The notes beneath the pieces were generated by a model, which saw only the letters and a list, made by a program, of their open reading frames with translations, was not told the origin of the DNA and did no database searches. A stretch of DNA of 64,000 bases from Agrobacterium larrymoorei (GTDB taxonomy: Bacteria; Pseudomonadota; Alphaproteobacteria; Rhizobiales; Rhizobiaceae): the NCBI RefSeq assembly GCF_013322225.1, contig NZ_JAAMFB010000022.1, forward strand, positions 236,254-300,253. The letters run 5' to 3'. How positions within the stretch are numbered: position 1 is the stretch's first letter; each line of letters begins with the position of its first letter. Below are positions 18,910 through 28,079 of this stretch, piece by piece. The position numbers and the translations under genes are program-made.

Positions 18910-19806
18910 GTGATTTCCGCGTTGAAGGGTATCGTTGCTGCATCGATCACGCCCGTTAAAACAGATTTTCAAATTGACGTAGCGCGGCTTCATGGACACA
19001 TCGATCAGCTACTCGAAAGCGGGTGCAGCTTTATTTCGACGTTTGGAACGACGGGTGAAGGAGCCTCGTTTTCGACACGCGAAAAATTACGCGCCCTGCA
19101 TGATCTGAAGGCGGTTGGCGCGGATATGGGACGGCAACTTCCCGCCATCATCACATCAAGTTTCGGCGATGCGGTGGAATCGCTCATCGCTTATAGCGAG
19201 TTGGGATGTCGTGTGGTCCTAGTGCTCCCGCCGTTTTATTATGGCGCAAGCGAAGACGGTATTATCGGCTTCTTCGATGCATTGATCGCGCAGACCGAAG
19301 ACCGTAGTCGGATCGATCTGGTGTTGTACAATATCCCGCAGCTAAGCGGCATCCGCTTCACACCTAACTTGGTTGCCGCCATAGTTGGGAAGCACGGAAA
19401 CCGCATCGCGGGGATAAAGGACTCGACCGGCGACTTGGAAAGCGGCTTGGCATTGATCGCTGCTTTTCCGGAAATTGCGGTCTTTACGGGCGACGACCGG
19501 GTCCTGCCGACACTGTTGAAAAAAGGTGGTGCGGGCATGATAGGTGGAATGCCTAACCTCTTTGCCCGTGACCTGAAAGCCCTTTACGACAATCCCGAGG
19601 ACGGCATGCTGCTGGAAAAACAGGCGCGCCGGATCGAAGCCGTGGACGCGCATGGTGCACTGGTTGGCATCAAAGCTGCTCTGGCCCATTACCGCGGGGA
19701 CGAAAACCTTGCTAATACTATGCCCCCATTGGTTGCGCTCGGACAATCTGACCGCGCCAGGCTCATTGAACTTTTAGAGCAAACAGGTTATCGCGCCGCA
19801 GCCTGA
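18910..19806 (+). CDS. Dihydrodipicolinate synthase / N-acetylneuraminate lyase family protein
   Basis: 298 aa TIM-barrel of the class I aldolase DapA/NanA family. The GTG start at 18910 follows GGGAGG. Family motifs: FGTTGEGASF (residues about 45-54), catalytic Tyr at Y140 (LYNIP) and Schiff-base Lys at K170 (IAGIKDSTGD). These enzymes make or split 2-keto acids through a pyruvate imine. It is unlikely to be the lysine-pathway DapA because it sits under the same palindromic operator as a sugar importer and beside an Asp-box protein. An aldolase or dehydratase acting on a sugar-derived 2-keto acid is the more likely role. Confidence 0.85.
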   Translation: MISALKGIVAASITPVKTDFQIDVARLHGHIDQLLESGCSFISTFGTTGEGASFSTREKLRALHDLKAVGADMGRQLPAIITSSFGDAVESLIAYSELGCRVVLVLPPFYYGASEDGIIGFFDALIAQTEDRSRIDLVLYNIPQLSGIRFTPNLVAAIVGKHGNRIAGIKDSTGDLESGLALIAAFPEIAVFTGDDRVLPTLLKKGGAGMIGGMPNLFARDLKALYDNPEDGMLLEKQARRIEAVDAHGALVGIKAALAHYRGDENLANTMPPLVALGQSDRARLIELLEQTGYRAAA

Positions 19807-19837
19807 ACTTCGGCCATGTACTGGCCAGAGGAGTGAG

Positions 19838-20521
19838 ATGATCAACCCAAATACACACTCCGGTCGCGAGCAGACCGAATTGCGTTCGGTCAAGCAGATC
19901 GCCCATGAGCGCTTCCGGGAAGCGTTGTTCGATGGCCGGCTGCGGCCAGGTCAATTCGTATCTCAGCGCGAACTGGTTGCCCTCCTCGGTCTCTCGATCG
20001 GTGCGTTGCGAGAACTTCTTCCGCGGCTGCAATATGAAGGGCTGCTCGCCGTCATGCCGCAACGCGGCATCCAGATCACCCAGATCGATCTCTCGATCAT
20101 CCGGCAGGCATTTCAGATCCGCATGGCGCTCGAGCGGGAAGCGGTGCTGACTGCGGTTCGGAAAATGTCGGACGCGATTCTGGACGAGCAGAAAATTCTG
20201 CATCAGGCAATCATAGAGGAATTCCGTTCATCTCCGTCGCCCGACGTGTTCGACCGGGGGCAGAAAGTTGACGACGGTTTCCACAATCTGCTGATCGACG
20301 GTACCCAGAACGATCTTCTAATCCAGTCCTATGCGGTAAATGCCATCCGCATGCGCCTGATCAAGCTTGATAGGATCACCTTGTCCGATCGGGTGCTTCC
20401 GCCGGCGTTCGCCGATCATCTGGCGATCATCGAGGCAATCAAATCCCGCGATGCGCGGGCCGCTACCGACGCTATAGATCGCCATATCCTCAATGCGCGC
20501 GAGCGGGCGATCGAGTTCTGA
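19838..20521 (+). CDS. GntR-family transcriptional regulator (FCD type)
   Basis: 227 aa, start ATG 19838 after GAGGAGTG. An N-terminal winged helix (FDGRLRPGQFVSQRELVALLGLSIGALRELL) precedes an FCD-like all-helical effector domain (QAFQIRMALEREAVL; FHNLLIDGTQNDLL). It lies 31 bp after the lyase gene. Similar palindromes stand in front of the lyase gene (centre 18880) and in front of the importer (centre 20597), flanking this regulator's short operon. That suggests a local repressor of both transcription units. Confidence 0.87.
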   Translation: MINPNTHSGREQTELRSVKQIAHERFREALFDGRLRPGQFVSQRELVALLGLSIGALRELLPRLQYEGLLAVMPQRGIQITQIDLSIIRQAFQIRMALEREAVLTAVRKMSDAILDEQKILHQAIIEEFRSSPSPDVFDRGQKVDDGFHNLLIDGTQNDLLIQSYAVNAIRMRLIKLDRITLSDRVLPPAFADHLAIIEAIKSRDARAATDAIDRHILNARERAIEF

Positions 20522-20588
20522 CGCGTTGATAATAAGCCCTGTATTTTCGTAAGCCCGTGAACGGGAAGGTGGCTCGTTCTGACTGTAT

Positions 20589-20605
20589 AACTGATACTAT
20601 CAGTT
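20589..20605 (+). promoter_or_regulatory. Palindromic operator upstream of the sugar importer
   Basis: AACTGATACTATCAGTT is a perfect 17-bp palindrome (8-bp arms around C at 20597), 104 bp before the GTG start of the ABC ATPase. It shares ACTGAT-N3-ATCAGT with the operator before the lyase gene. It probably marks a second promoter under the same GntR repressor. Confidence 0.65.
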
Positions 20606-20709
20606 TTCATAGAGCTTATTAGACAACATGTTTACACAGTCGTTTTTTTGTAGCATGGTGGGCGCGTCAGGTAACTGACGGTAGGAGAGAGCAGGGGGAG
20701 GAGTACTCT

Positions 20710-21804
20710 GTGGCACGCTTGGAGTTGTCCAACGTTTCTAAAAGCTATGCGGCGTTCGACGCCATCAAGGACGTTTCTCTCGCGATCGAGGACGGAGAGT
20801 TCGCGGTGTTCGTCGGACCCTCGGGATGTGGCAAGTCCACTTTGCTGCGGCTGATAGCAGGGCTCGACCCGATCAGCGATGGCGCCATAAAAATCGGTAG
20901 CACCGACGTGACACGACGTCCGGCTGGCACGCGCAGCGTGGCAATGGTGTTTCAGTCTTATGCGCTTTATCCGCACATGAGCGTTTACGACAACATCGCC
21001 TTTCCATTGCAGATGGAGCGTCGCTCCAAGGAGGATATCCGCAATCAGGTCGAGAAGGCGGCAAACACCGTCAGGCTTTCCACCCGCCTGAAGGACAAGC
21101 CGTCAAAACTGTCCGGTGGCCAGCGCCAGCGCGTGGCGATTGCCCGGGCAATCGTCCGCAAGCCGGAAATCTTCCTCATGGACGAACCCCTTTCGAACCT
21201 CGATGCGGCACTTAGGATCGAGATGCGTACAGAGCTCACTCAGCTCCACAAGGAACTGGGTGCAACCATGGTCTACGTCACTCACGACCAGCTGGAAGCG
21301 ATGACCATGGCTGACCGGATCGTTGTGCTGAACGGCGGCAGGGTGGAGCAGGTGGGCCGCCCAATGGATCTATATCACAATCCAGTCAACCGGTTCGTCG
21401 CTGGCTTCATCGGTAGCCCGCCGATGAACATGCTGCGCGCCAAGGTGGAGGAGACGAATGGCGACCACGTCAGTTTTAATGTCGACGGCATGGGCATGGT
21501 TGTCATCGAAGATCTGGCCTGGAGGCTGAGGCCCGGCGACGTGGTCACTCTCGGCATTCGTCCAGAGTTTCTGACACCGCATCCGGCGGGCAGCGCGCCG
21601 CAGGTGAAAATTGCCATAGTGCCGACGTCGGTCGAAAGGCTTGGCGCTCAGACGATCATCCACGCAGCGATAGATGGGCAAAGCTTTACGAGCGTCTTTT
21701 CCGGCGATCGGGCTTTGCCACCCGATTCCGAAATCGACGTCTATTGCGGAGCATCAAACATCCACGTTTTTGATGCCGAAGGAATGACAATTCGACGGAA
21801 ATAA
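20710..21804 (+). CDS. Sugar ABC transporter ATPase (UgpC/MalK-type)
   Basis: 364 aa, GTG start at 20710 after a strong GGGGGAGGAG site. Walker A GPSGCGKSTL, signature LSGGQRQRVAIARA, Walker B IFLMDEPLSNLDA and H-loop VTHDQLEAMT are all present. The C-terminal ~130 residues are the TOBE/regulatory domain of the MalK class. It energises the CUT1 importer formed with the following three genes. It is first in the importer transcript, where many operons place it last. Confidence 0.92.
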   Translation: MARLELSNVSKSYAAFDAIKDVSLAIEDGEFAVFVGPSGCGKSTLLRLIAGLDPISDGAIKIGSTDVTRRPAGTRSVAMVFQSYALYPHMSVYDNIAFPLQMERRSKEDIRNQVEKAANTVRLSTRLKDKPSKLSGGQRQRVAIARAIVRKPEIFLMDEPLSNLDAALRIEMRTELTQLHKELGATMVYVTHDQLEAMTMADRIVVLNGGRVEQVGRPMDLYHNPVNRFVAGFIGSPPMNMLRAKVEETNGDHVSFNVDGMGMVVIEDLAWRLRPGDVVTLGIRPEFLTPHPAGSAPQVKIAIVPTSVERLGAQTIIHAAIDGQSFTSVFSGDRALPPDSEIDVYCGASNIHVFDAEGMTIRRK

Positions 21805-21831
21805 TCATCGAGCGACTGGGAGGAGTTAACG

Positions 21832-23127
21832 ATGAAAAACGATTATATGCATGCGATCAGGCCCACGCGAAGGGCTTTTCTGGCAGGAACGGCGACAGGT
21901 GCCGCAAGCCTGTCAATCCTGATGGCGTCCGGCCAGGCGGTGGCGGCCGAACAGCTTGTCTTCTGGTCGCAGCTGGCTGGCAGTAAAAAGGTTGCCGGTG
22001 AAGCGCTGGAAGCCGCTTTTACAGCGGGCAATCCCGATGTGGCGTTACAGTCCAGCCTCTATGCCGAACCTTCTCAGCTCAATGAAAAAATGTTGACCGC
22101 AATCAACGGCAATACCGGGCCGGATCTGATTGTCCAGCATTGGGACTACAATCTTACCTACGCATCCGGCAATAAGCTGGCAGACCTCACTAAGGCGCTT
22201 CTGGGTGTCAAGCAGAATGAACTCGATCCGTCACTTCTCGCTTACGGAAAAATTGACGGCGCACAATATTCGATGCCGCTTTACGGTACATCAAGAGGGT
22301 TGGGGATCAATCGCAAGCTCGTTGCCGAGGCAGGCCTTAACCCGGACAAAGGGCCACAGACCTGGGCCGAACTTCGCGAATGGGCAAAAGCGTCCACCAA
22401 GCGTCCAGGCGGCGGTATGCTACAGGCGGCAGGCATTCAGCTCTACCAGAACGATTTGGAGGCCTTTGAACTTTTCACCCTGTTTCTGCAGGGGGCAGGT
22501 GGCTCGCTGCTGAACGCCGATCTGACAGCACCGGCATTTGCCGGCCCCGAGGGGATAAAGGCGCTGACCTTTATCGGCGAACTGGTCGCGGTCGACAAGA
22601 TTACCGATGCCGGTTTCGGTGTTGGGCCGGGAGGCATGGCAAACCCCTTCAACCAAGGGCGCGCGGCAATGATGATCGCGGGCAATTATTCGACCAACAA
22701 CGCCCTGAAGGGCGGTATCGAGTTCGATGTCCTGCCGATCCCAAAGGAAAACGGTGGTTTCACCTCACTTGTAGATCCGTTCTGCTTTGCCATCCGCGCG
22801 GGAGCGCCAAACGAGAAGGAAGCTGCGAAGTTTATCGAATTCGCGATGTCGGCAGAGCAACAGATCGCTTTCGCGGTGAAGAGTAAAAACGTGCCCGCCC
22901 TCAAATCGGCGCAGCAGGACCCAGCCGTTCTCGCTGATCCCTATCTGGCAAAGTTCATCAAGACAGCCAGTTATGCTCCGCAAACGGCACCGGCAACGCC
23001 GGTCTTCCCGCGCATGATGTCGCTGGTCGCACGTGGTGTTCAGGAGGTCGTCTTCCAGAAGAACACGCCTGAGAAGGCACTCAAGGCGGCCTCGGACGAG
23101 ATCCAGGCAATCCTGAAGAGAGGTTGA
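21832..23127 (+). CDS. Sugar ABC transporter substrate-binding protein, Tat signal
   Basis: 431 aa, family 1 solute-binding protein (UgpB/MalE type). The twin-arginine signal (PTRRAFLAGTATG, R13-R14), a hydrophobic stretch and AVAAEQ predict periplasmic export. Mature sequence has LNEKMLTAINGNTGPDLIVQ and a C-terminal MMSLVARGVQEVVF segment usual for the family. The start follows GGGAGGAG. The ligand cannot be read from sequence; the operon suggests an oligosaccharide or glycoside carrying an acidic sugar. Confidence 0.9.
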   Translation: MKNDYMHAIRPTRRAFLAGTATGAASLSILMASGQAVAAEQLVFWSQLAGSKKVAGEALEAAFTAGNPDVALQSSLYAEPSQLNEKMLTAINGNTGPDLIVQHWDYNLTYASGNKLADLTKALLGVKQNELDPSLLAYGKIDGAQYSMPLYGTSRGLGINRKLVAEAGLNPDKGPQTWAELREWAKASTKRPGGGMLQAAGIQLYQNDLEAFELFTLFLQGAGGSLLNADLTAPAFAGPEGIKALTFIGELVAVDKITDAGFGVGPGGMANPFNQGRAAMMIAGNYSTNNALKGGIEFDVLPIPKENGGFTSLVDPFCFAIRAGAPNEKEAAKFIEFAMSAEQQIAFAVKSKNVPALKSAQQDPAVLADPYLAKFIKTASYAPQTAPATPVFPRMMSLVARGVQEVVFQKNTPEKALKAASDEIQAILKRG

Positions 23128-23137
23128 GGACTTGGCA

Positions 23138-24040
23138 ATGGCGCTCCAGCGTACCACTTCCCGGCCGACCAGAGCGGTCAGTTTCAATCAGACCTGGAGC
23201 GCCTACGCATTCCTCGCGCCTGCGCTGGTCATCATGTTCCTGTCGCTGCTTCTACCGGCGGCGGCGACAGTCGTGATGAGTTTCACCGACGTATCGTTTC
23301 TGAAGCCGACAAGCTTCGTCGGCTTCGACAATTACATCAAGCTATTCCAGGATACGCGTTTCCTGCAGGCTGTCGGCAATACCGCCTATTATACGGTGGG
23401 CGTCACCTTTCCCACCATGATCCTTGGTCTTTTTGCTGCGGTTGCGCTCAATCGTCAGGTGCCCGGACGTATCGTCTTTCGGACTATCTTCTATCTTCCG
23501 GTGCTGACATCGCTGATCGCGGCTGCCGTTGTCTGGGCTTACGTCTACGAACCCTACGCTGGCCCCCTGAACAACATCCTCACTCAGGTCGGCATGCCGC
23601 CGAAGCCCTGGCTGCAGGATCCGAGCCTTGCGATGAACGCGCTGATCGTCATGGCGATCTGGCGCGATTTCGGCACCGCTATGATTATCTATCTCGCTGG
23701 GTTGCAGGATATTCCCAAAGACCTCTATGAGGCCGCGCGTCTGGACGGCGCCAAGGGCAAGGACACGTTTCTGCGCATCACCGTTCCAATGCTGAGTTCG
23801 GTCAGCTTTTACCTGCTGATTATCTTGATCGTGCAGACGTTCCAGGTTTTTGGCGCGATCTATGTGATGACGCAGGGCGGGCCGCTCGGCTCGACTGAAA
23901 CCGTTGTCTATCAGATGTATCAGACGGCTTTCAGCTACACCGAATTCGGCTATGCCGCCGCGATGTCGACGGTTCTGTTCTTTACGATCCTGCTGTTCTC
24001 TATCGTCGGAACCAGGATCATGCGGAGGAAAGACGCATGA
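23138..24040 (+). CDS. Sugar ABC transporter permease (CUT1)
   Basis: About 300 aa with six predicted membrane segments. The MalF-like EAA loop is YEAARLDGAKGKDTFLRITVP. Start taken as ATG 23138, 7 nt after AGGA; a TTG at 23132 is the alternative. It overlaps the next permease by ATGA (24037-24040). Confidence 0.9.
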   Translation: MALQRTTSRPTRAVSFNQTWSAYAFLAPALVIMFLSLLLPAAATVVMSFTDVSFLKPTSFVGFDNYIKLFQDTRFLQAVGNTAYYTVGVTFPTMILGLFAAVALNRQVPGRIVFRTIFYLPVLTSLIAAAVVWAYVYEPYAGPLNNILTQVGMPPKPWLQDPSLAMNALIVMAIWRDFGTAMIIYLAGLQDIPKDLYEAARLDGAKGKDTFLRITVPMLSSVSFYLLIILIVQTFQVFGAIYVMTQGGPLGSTETVVYQMYQTAFSYTEFGYAAAMSTVLFFTILLFSIVGTRIMRRKDA

Positions 24041-24963
24041 CGGATATCGCACAACCTGCGGCAATGGAACGCCAGCTCGCCGCGCGCGGCAGAGAGTTTC
24101 CCCGCTTCGACATCATGAACGTGATCGGCTACGGGCTACTGATCTTCGCGGCGGTCGCGACCATCATGCCGTTTCTCTGGATGGTCTCAACCTCGTTCAA
24201 GACAGACCAGGAAATTTTTCGCTTTCCGTTGAGTTTCGTGCCTGACGGCGTGGAGTGGCAGAATTATGTGGATGCGATCAGGTCGCCGGAGGCCGGTCGG
24301 CAGCTAGTCAATAGCCTGATCTATGCTCTCGGTTCTACGGTCTCCAATCTGGTGTTCTGCTCACTGGCGGGATACGCGCTGGCGCGCATGCAGTTTTCCG
24401 GCAGGAATGTGGTGTTCGCATTGGTGGTTGGTCTTTTGATGGTGCCGGCTCAGAGCCAGATCGTCCCGGTTTTTCTGATAATCCAGAAAATCCCGTTCGC
24501 GGGCGGCAACGACTGGCTTGGCAGCGGTGGCACCGGTTTGCTCAATACTTATTGGGGCATGATTCTGCCCACGGCCGCGACGCCTTTCGGGATATTCATG
24601 ATGCGGCAGTTTTTTACCCGCATTCCGATGGAATACGAAGAATCTGCCAAGCTGGACGGCGCTTCCGCATTTACGATCTTCCGCCGTATCCTATTGCCAC
24701 TGGCGCGTCCATCTCTCGCTGTCCTTGGGGTTTTGAGTTTCCAAAGTGCCTGGAATGATTTCGTCTGGCCGCTTATCCTCAATTCACACCGCGAAATGGC
24801 GACGCTGCAGATCGGCTTGCAGCTTCTGCAAAGTGGGCCGGATGCCCGCTGGAATGTCGTGATGGCGATGGCAACGCTGATCACCATGCCCGTCATCATT
24901 GCTTATCTTCTGGCGCAGCGACACGTCGTTGACGGCGCCGTGTCGAGTGGCGTCAAGGGCTGA
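24037..24963 (+). CDS. Sugar ABC transporter permease (CUT1)
   Basis: 308 aa MalG/UgpE-type subunit. It has six predicted membrane segments and the EAA loop EYEESAKLDGASAFTIFRRI. It starts within the ATGA overlap with the first permease, so the two are translationally coupled and made in equal amounts. It completes the ATPase, binding protein, permease, permease set. Confidence 0.9.
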   Translation: MTDIAQPAAMERQLAARGREFPRFDIMNVIGYGLLIFAAVATIMPFLWMVSTSFKTDQEIFRFPLSFVPDGVEWQNYVDAIRSPEAGRQLVNSLIYALGSTVSNLVFCSLAGYALARMQFSGRNVVFALVVGLLMVPAQSQIVPVFLIIQKIPFAGGNDWLGSGGTGLLNTYWGMILPTAATPFGIFMMRQFFTRIPMEYEESAKLDGASAFTIFRRILLPLARPSLAVLGVLSFQSAWNDFVWPLILNSHREMATLQIGLQLLQSGPDARWNVVMAMATLITMPVIIAYLLAQRHVVDGAVSSGVKG

Positions 24964-25018
24964 TCAGGCACACATACCAAAATTGAAAATAGCCGCATTG
25001 GCGGCGGGGAGGACACTC

Positions 25019-26110
25019 GTGTTCAAGAACGTAGAAATTTACCGCAAACCTGATGAGTTCGCCGCCTGGCCAGCCAACTATGGCCTGTGGATCTGGGGAG
25101 ACGAGGTCGTCACGGTTTTCCTGCAGGGCTTCAGGGGTACATCGGAAGACCTTCATGCGCGAGACAAGACGAGACCCTTCATACCGGTCCAAGCCCGCAG
25201 TCGCGATGGCGGAGAAACATGGGCGGTCGAGCGTTTCAACGGTTTTGTCCCTGGCAGTCAGACGTTGTCCGGCGATGAACATGTCATTCCGGCGCTGGAG
25301 GCCCAGCCGGGTATTGATGTCGAGCGCGATCTGCGGACGCTGGATGCGCCCATCGATTTCACCGATCCCGAGACGCTTGTCATGTGCGCCCGCACCGGCC
25401 TCTTCGGCGGCGCGATCAGCTGGTTCTACGTCAGCAACGACCGGGCGAGAACGTGGCGCGGACCCTATCGGATGGGCGACTTCGGTCTTCCGGGCGTATC
25501 TGCCCGGACTGATATCGTCCCGCTCGGCAAACACGACGCGCTCTTCCTGCTGACCGCCGCCAAGCCGGACGGGAAGGAAGGCCATGTCTTCTGTGCACGA
25601 ACACGCGACGGCGGCATCTCTTTCACCTTTGAAAGTTTCGTTGGCGAGGAGCCCGCTGGTTTTTCCATCATGCCAGCGTCCATCAAGCTCACCGATGGCA
25701 ATGTGATGACGCTGGTTCGCTGCTCGACACCTGGCAAGGGGCCGGACCGAAAAGCTTGGATCGACGCATATTTGTCGAACGACGAAGGAAAGAGCTGGGA
25801 ATATGTCGGTCGTCCGGTGCCGAATACCGGCTACGCGGGAAACCCGGCGACACTCAACCGGCTACCGGATGGAAGGCTTGCGCTTATCTTCGGTTATCGC
25901 GATGCACCTTTCGGCATTCGTGCGCGGGTCAGTTCCGACGAGGGCAGGACTTGGAGCGATGATATCATCGTCCGAGACGATGGCGGCATGTCTGATCTTG
26001 GCTATCCAAGGACGGTGGCTAGAGACGATGGAAAGTTGCTGACTGTATATTACTACAACTACAGCGGCGACCAAGAGAGGTTCATTGCCGCATCGATCGT
26101 TGACCTGTAA
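25019..26110 (+). CDS. Asp-box (BNR) beta-propeller protein, sialidase-like
   Basis: 363 aa from the GTG at 25019, chosen because GGGGAGGA lies 5 nt upstream; the frame is open to 24899 but that part overlaps the permease. At least five Asp-box repeats are visible: SRDGGETW, SNDRARTW, TRDGGISF, SNDEGKSW and SSDEGRTW, the six-bladed sialidase propeller pattern. The classic FRIP arginine motif is not clear; YRKP near residue 9 could stand in. There is no signal peptide, so it acts in the cytosol, after import by the preceding CUT1 system. A glycosidase or lyase on an imported acidic-sugar conjugate is inferred. Confidence 0.8.
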   Translation: MFKNVEIYRKPDEFAAWPANYGLWIWGDEVVTVFLQGFRGTSEDLHARDKTRPFIPVQARSRDGGETWAVERFNGFVPGSQTLSGDEHVIPALEAQPGIDVERDLRTLDAPIDFTDPETLVMCARTGLFGGAISWFYVSNDRARTWRGPYRMGDFGLPGVSARTDIVPLGKHDALFLLTAAKPDGKEGHVFCARTRDGGISFTFESFVGEEPAGFSIMPASIKLTDGNVMTLVRCSTPGKGPDRKAWIDAYLSNDEGKSWEYVGRPVPNTGYAGNPATLNRLPDGRLALIFGYRDAPFGIRARVSSDEGRTWSDDIIVRDDGGMSDLGYPRTVARDDGKLLTVYYYNYSGDQERFIAASIVDL

Positions 26111-26417
26111 CGGCTGGGCGAACTGACGCACATGGCTCGCCGCTAACCACTGTTGGCGATACGGCAAGGGGGTGTCTCGCGCGCTTGCCATCGATAGTCT
26201 CGACGTGTTTGCACCCGTTTCCTCTACCGATGGGATAACGGCTCGGGGGACGATGCCGGGAAATCGCTCCATCGCAATATTTGGCTGGATAAGGATCAGA
26301 GCAACTAAGGGTCGTCGGTTCAAGTATGTTCAGTTCGACGTCGACGTTTCGTTGCCGTTGACCGCGTTTCGCACCATTAGCGTGGAACGCTCTACGTTAG
26401 CCCTTCAACGATATAAT
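26111..26417. other. Intergenic region between convergent genes
   Basis: 307 bp between the stop of the Asp-box gene (plus) and the stop of the mocA-like gene (minus). I see no convincing gene, strong hairpin or repeat. Short frames here resemble nothing known. Confidence 0.5.
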
Positions 26418-28079
26418 TCATAGGGGCTCGCGATCCATGTTTTCTGGCGTGCTCCCGGTCAGTACACCGCCAGCTTTTATGACGGCTTCAGGCGTATCTA
26501 CGTCAATCTGCGCGGCATGGCCAATGTCGACCTCGATCACTTTTAATCCAGATGTTTCAATCAGGTGACGGGCACCCGTATCGCCTTCCAAGCTTAATAC
26601 GGCGTTTTGTAATATACTTGGCAATATGACAGGGTTTCCCGGCTGGCCATGTGAGGATGCGCGGACGATAGCGGTGCCGCCTGAACGCTGGAACGCGGTG
26701 ATAAGCTGGTCAAGATTGGCAGTGGAAATTTGCGGCATGTCTGCCAGAAAAACCAGAATACCTTGTGCCTCGCTTGCTTGCGCAGTCGCAAAACCCGTCG
26801 CAAGCGAGCTTGATAGTCCTGAGGCATAATCAGGATTAACGACGATATTTATGTTCAAGTCAGAAAGGGCGCGTTTGAGTTCATCCTGACGATGACCCAG
26901 AACAACGGTGACTGACGATGCCTGGCTACTGGTCGCTACCATAGCCGTTCGGCGTATGAGTGGTATGCCGTTAAACTCTGTGAGCAGCTTGTGGAAACTC
27001 CCCATTCGGCTCGACATACCTGCTGCGAGAATAACGATTGCAACCGATTTATCGCTTTCCTTTTCGGGTAGCGGGTCTCGTGGCATTGGCCGGGTCTGAA
27101 TTTCCATCAGCAGGCCGCCGACGCCCATTCCAGCGATATCACGTTCGTCCAGAACCTCGCCCGCCAGAATGCGCTCCAGAACCCAGTCAAAGCCATTTTC
27201 TTTCGGGCTACGGGCACATCCGGGCGCGCCGATAATATAGCTTGTGCCTATCTTTCCAAGGACAATGAGATTTCCGGGGTCAACTGGCATGCCAACGCGA
27301 AGGACGATACCGCCAGCCTCGCGAATTGCCTGCGGAATAACATCGGCATTATCGATCACCGCTGATGCGCCGAAAACGATAATCAGTTTTGGTGCTTCAT
27401 CCGGTAAAGCGATGACCTCCGTCAACGATTGCGAAAGGCTCAGCGTGTCGTGGGGAACCCGAATTTCTCGTTGTAGTCGATTACCACAGACGACCAGCCG
27501 ACGATCAAGAATGCGCGCTGTCTTATCCATGACGGAAGGCTTCAAATGCGGCAGTTCTGTTGCAATCAGGCTGATGGCATGTTGTTTGAAGGGCCGGATT
27601 TCGAAAGGGGGGCGCTCGCGTAACAGTTCGCAAGCTTTTTCGACTGTTCTGCCGGAAACGGCGAGCGGTATGATCTTGAAGGTCGCCACCATATCGCCAC
27701 TGTTGACCCTGCTATGGTCAGAAAGACATGCAAGGGTAATGGCCTGATCAATAGCGTTCAACTGGTCAACAATCGTCTTTTCTACAGAAAATATACCTTT
27801 TACGGTCGAGTAGACATTCACTCGGCCCGTGCTTGCCTCGGAGACGCGCAGGTGATTGACCGGGATAGATTGCGACAGAATCCCTGCGGCTTCATCTTCC
27901 CCTACATCATCTTCGTCCATCCGGACGCCAATGACGTTGTTCAACCCTGCAGCTGCTATCCGAAATAAATCATCAGTTTGCAAAACATGTCCTTTTGCAA
28001 ACTGGCCATCCGGCAGTTTCAGCGTATGCGCCAACACAAGACCATCGGCTTCATTGACGTTGAAGTGACCGAACTTCAT
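26418..28079 (-). CDS. Molybdopterin-binding / MocA-like nucleotidyltransferase fusion
   Basis: 553 aa, two modules. Residues about 1-335 form a MoeA/molybdopterin-binding-like domain (LAHTLKLPDGQFAKGHVL; GAPGCARSPKENGFDWVLER). Residues about 345-540 form a MobA/MocA nucleotidyltransferase (VAIVILAAGMSSRMGSFHKLL; VFLADMPQIS). MocA makes the cytosine-dinucleotide form of the Mo cofactor used by xanthine-dehydrogenase-type hydroxylases. Start ATG 28079 overlaps the xdhC-like stop (ATGA). It should mature the molybdenum hydroxylase encoded at 40.9-44.6 kb. Confidence 0.85.
   Translation of the reverse strand: MKFGHFNVNEADGLVLAHTLKLPDGQFAKGHVLQTDDLFRIAAAGLNNVIGVRMDEDDVGEDEAAGILSQSIPVNHLRVSEASTGRVNVYSTVKGIFSVEKTIVDQLNAIDQAITLACLSDHSRVNSGDMVATFKIIPLAVSGRTVEKACELLRERPPFEIRPFKQHAISLIATELPHLKPSVMDKTARILDRRLVVCGNRLQREIRVPHDTLSLSQSLTEVIALPDEAPKLIIVFGASAVIDNADVIPQAIREAGGIVLRVGMPVDPGNLIVLGKIGTSYIIGAPGCARSPKENGFDWVLERILAGEVLDERDIAGMGVGGLLMEIQTRPMPRDPLPEKESDKSVAIVILAAGMSSRMGSFHKLLTEFNGIPLIRRTAMVATSSQASSVTVVLGHRQDELKRALSDLNINIVVNPDYASGLSSSLATGFATAQASEAQGILVFLADMPQISTANLDQLITAFQRSGGTAIVRASSHGQPGNPVILPSILQNAVLSLEGDTGARHLIETSGLKVIEVDIGHAAQIDVDTPEAVIKAGGVLTGSTPENMDREPL

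Noticed and set aside
18910..19806. Lysine-pathway dapA
   Set aside because: Family motifs fit, but the operator shared with a sugar importer and the neighbouring Asp-box gene argue for a catabolic role.
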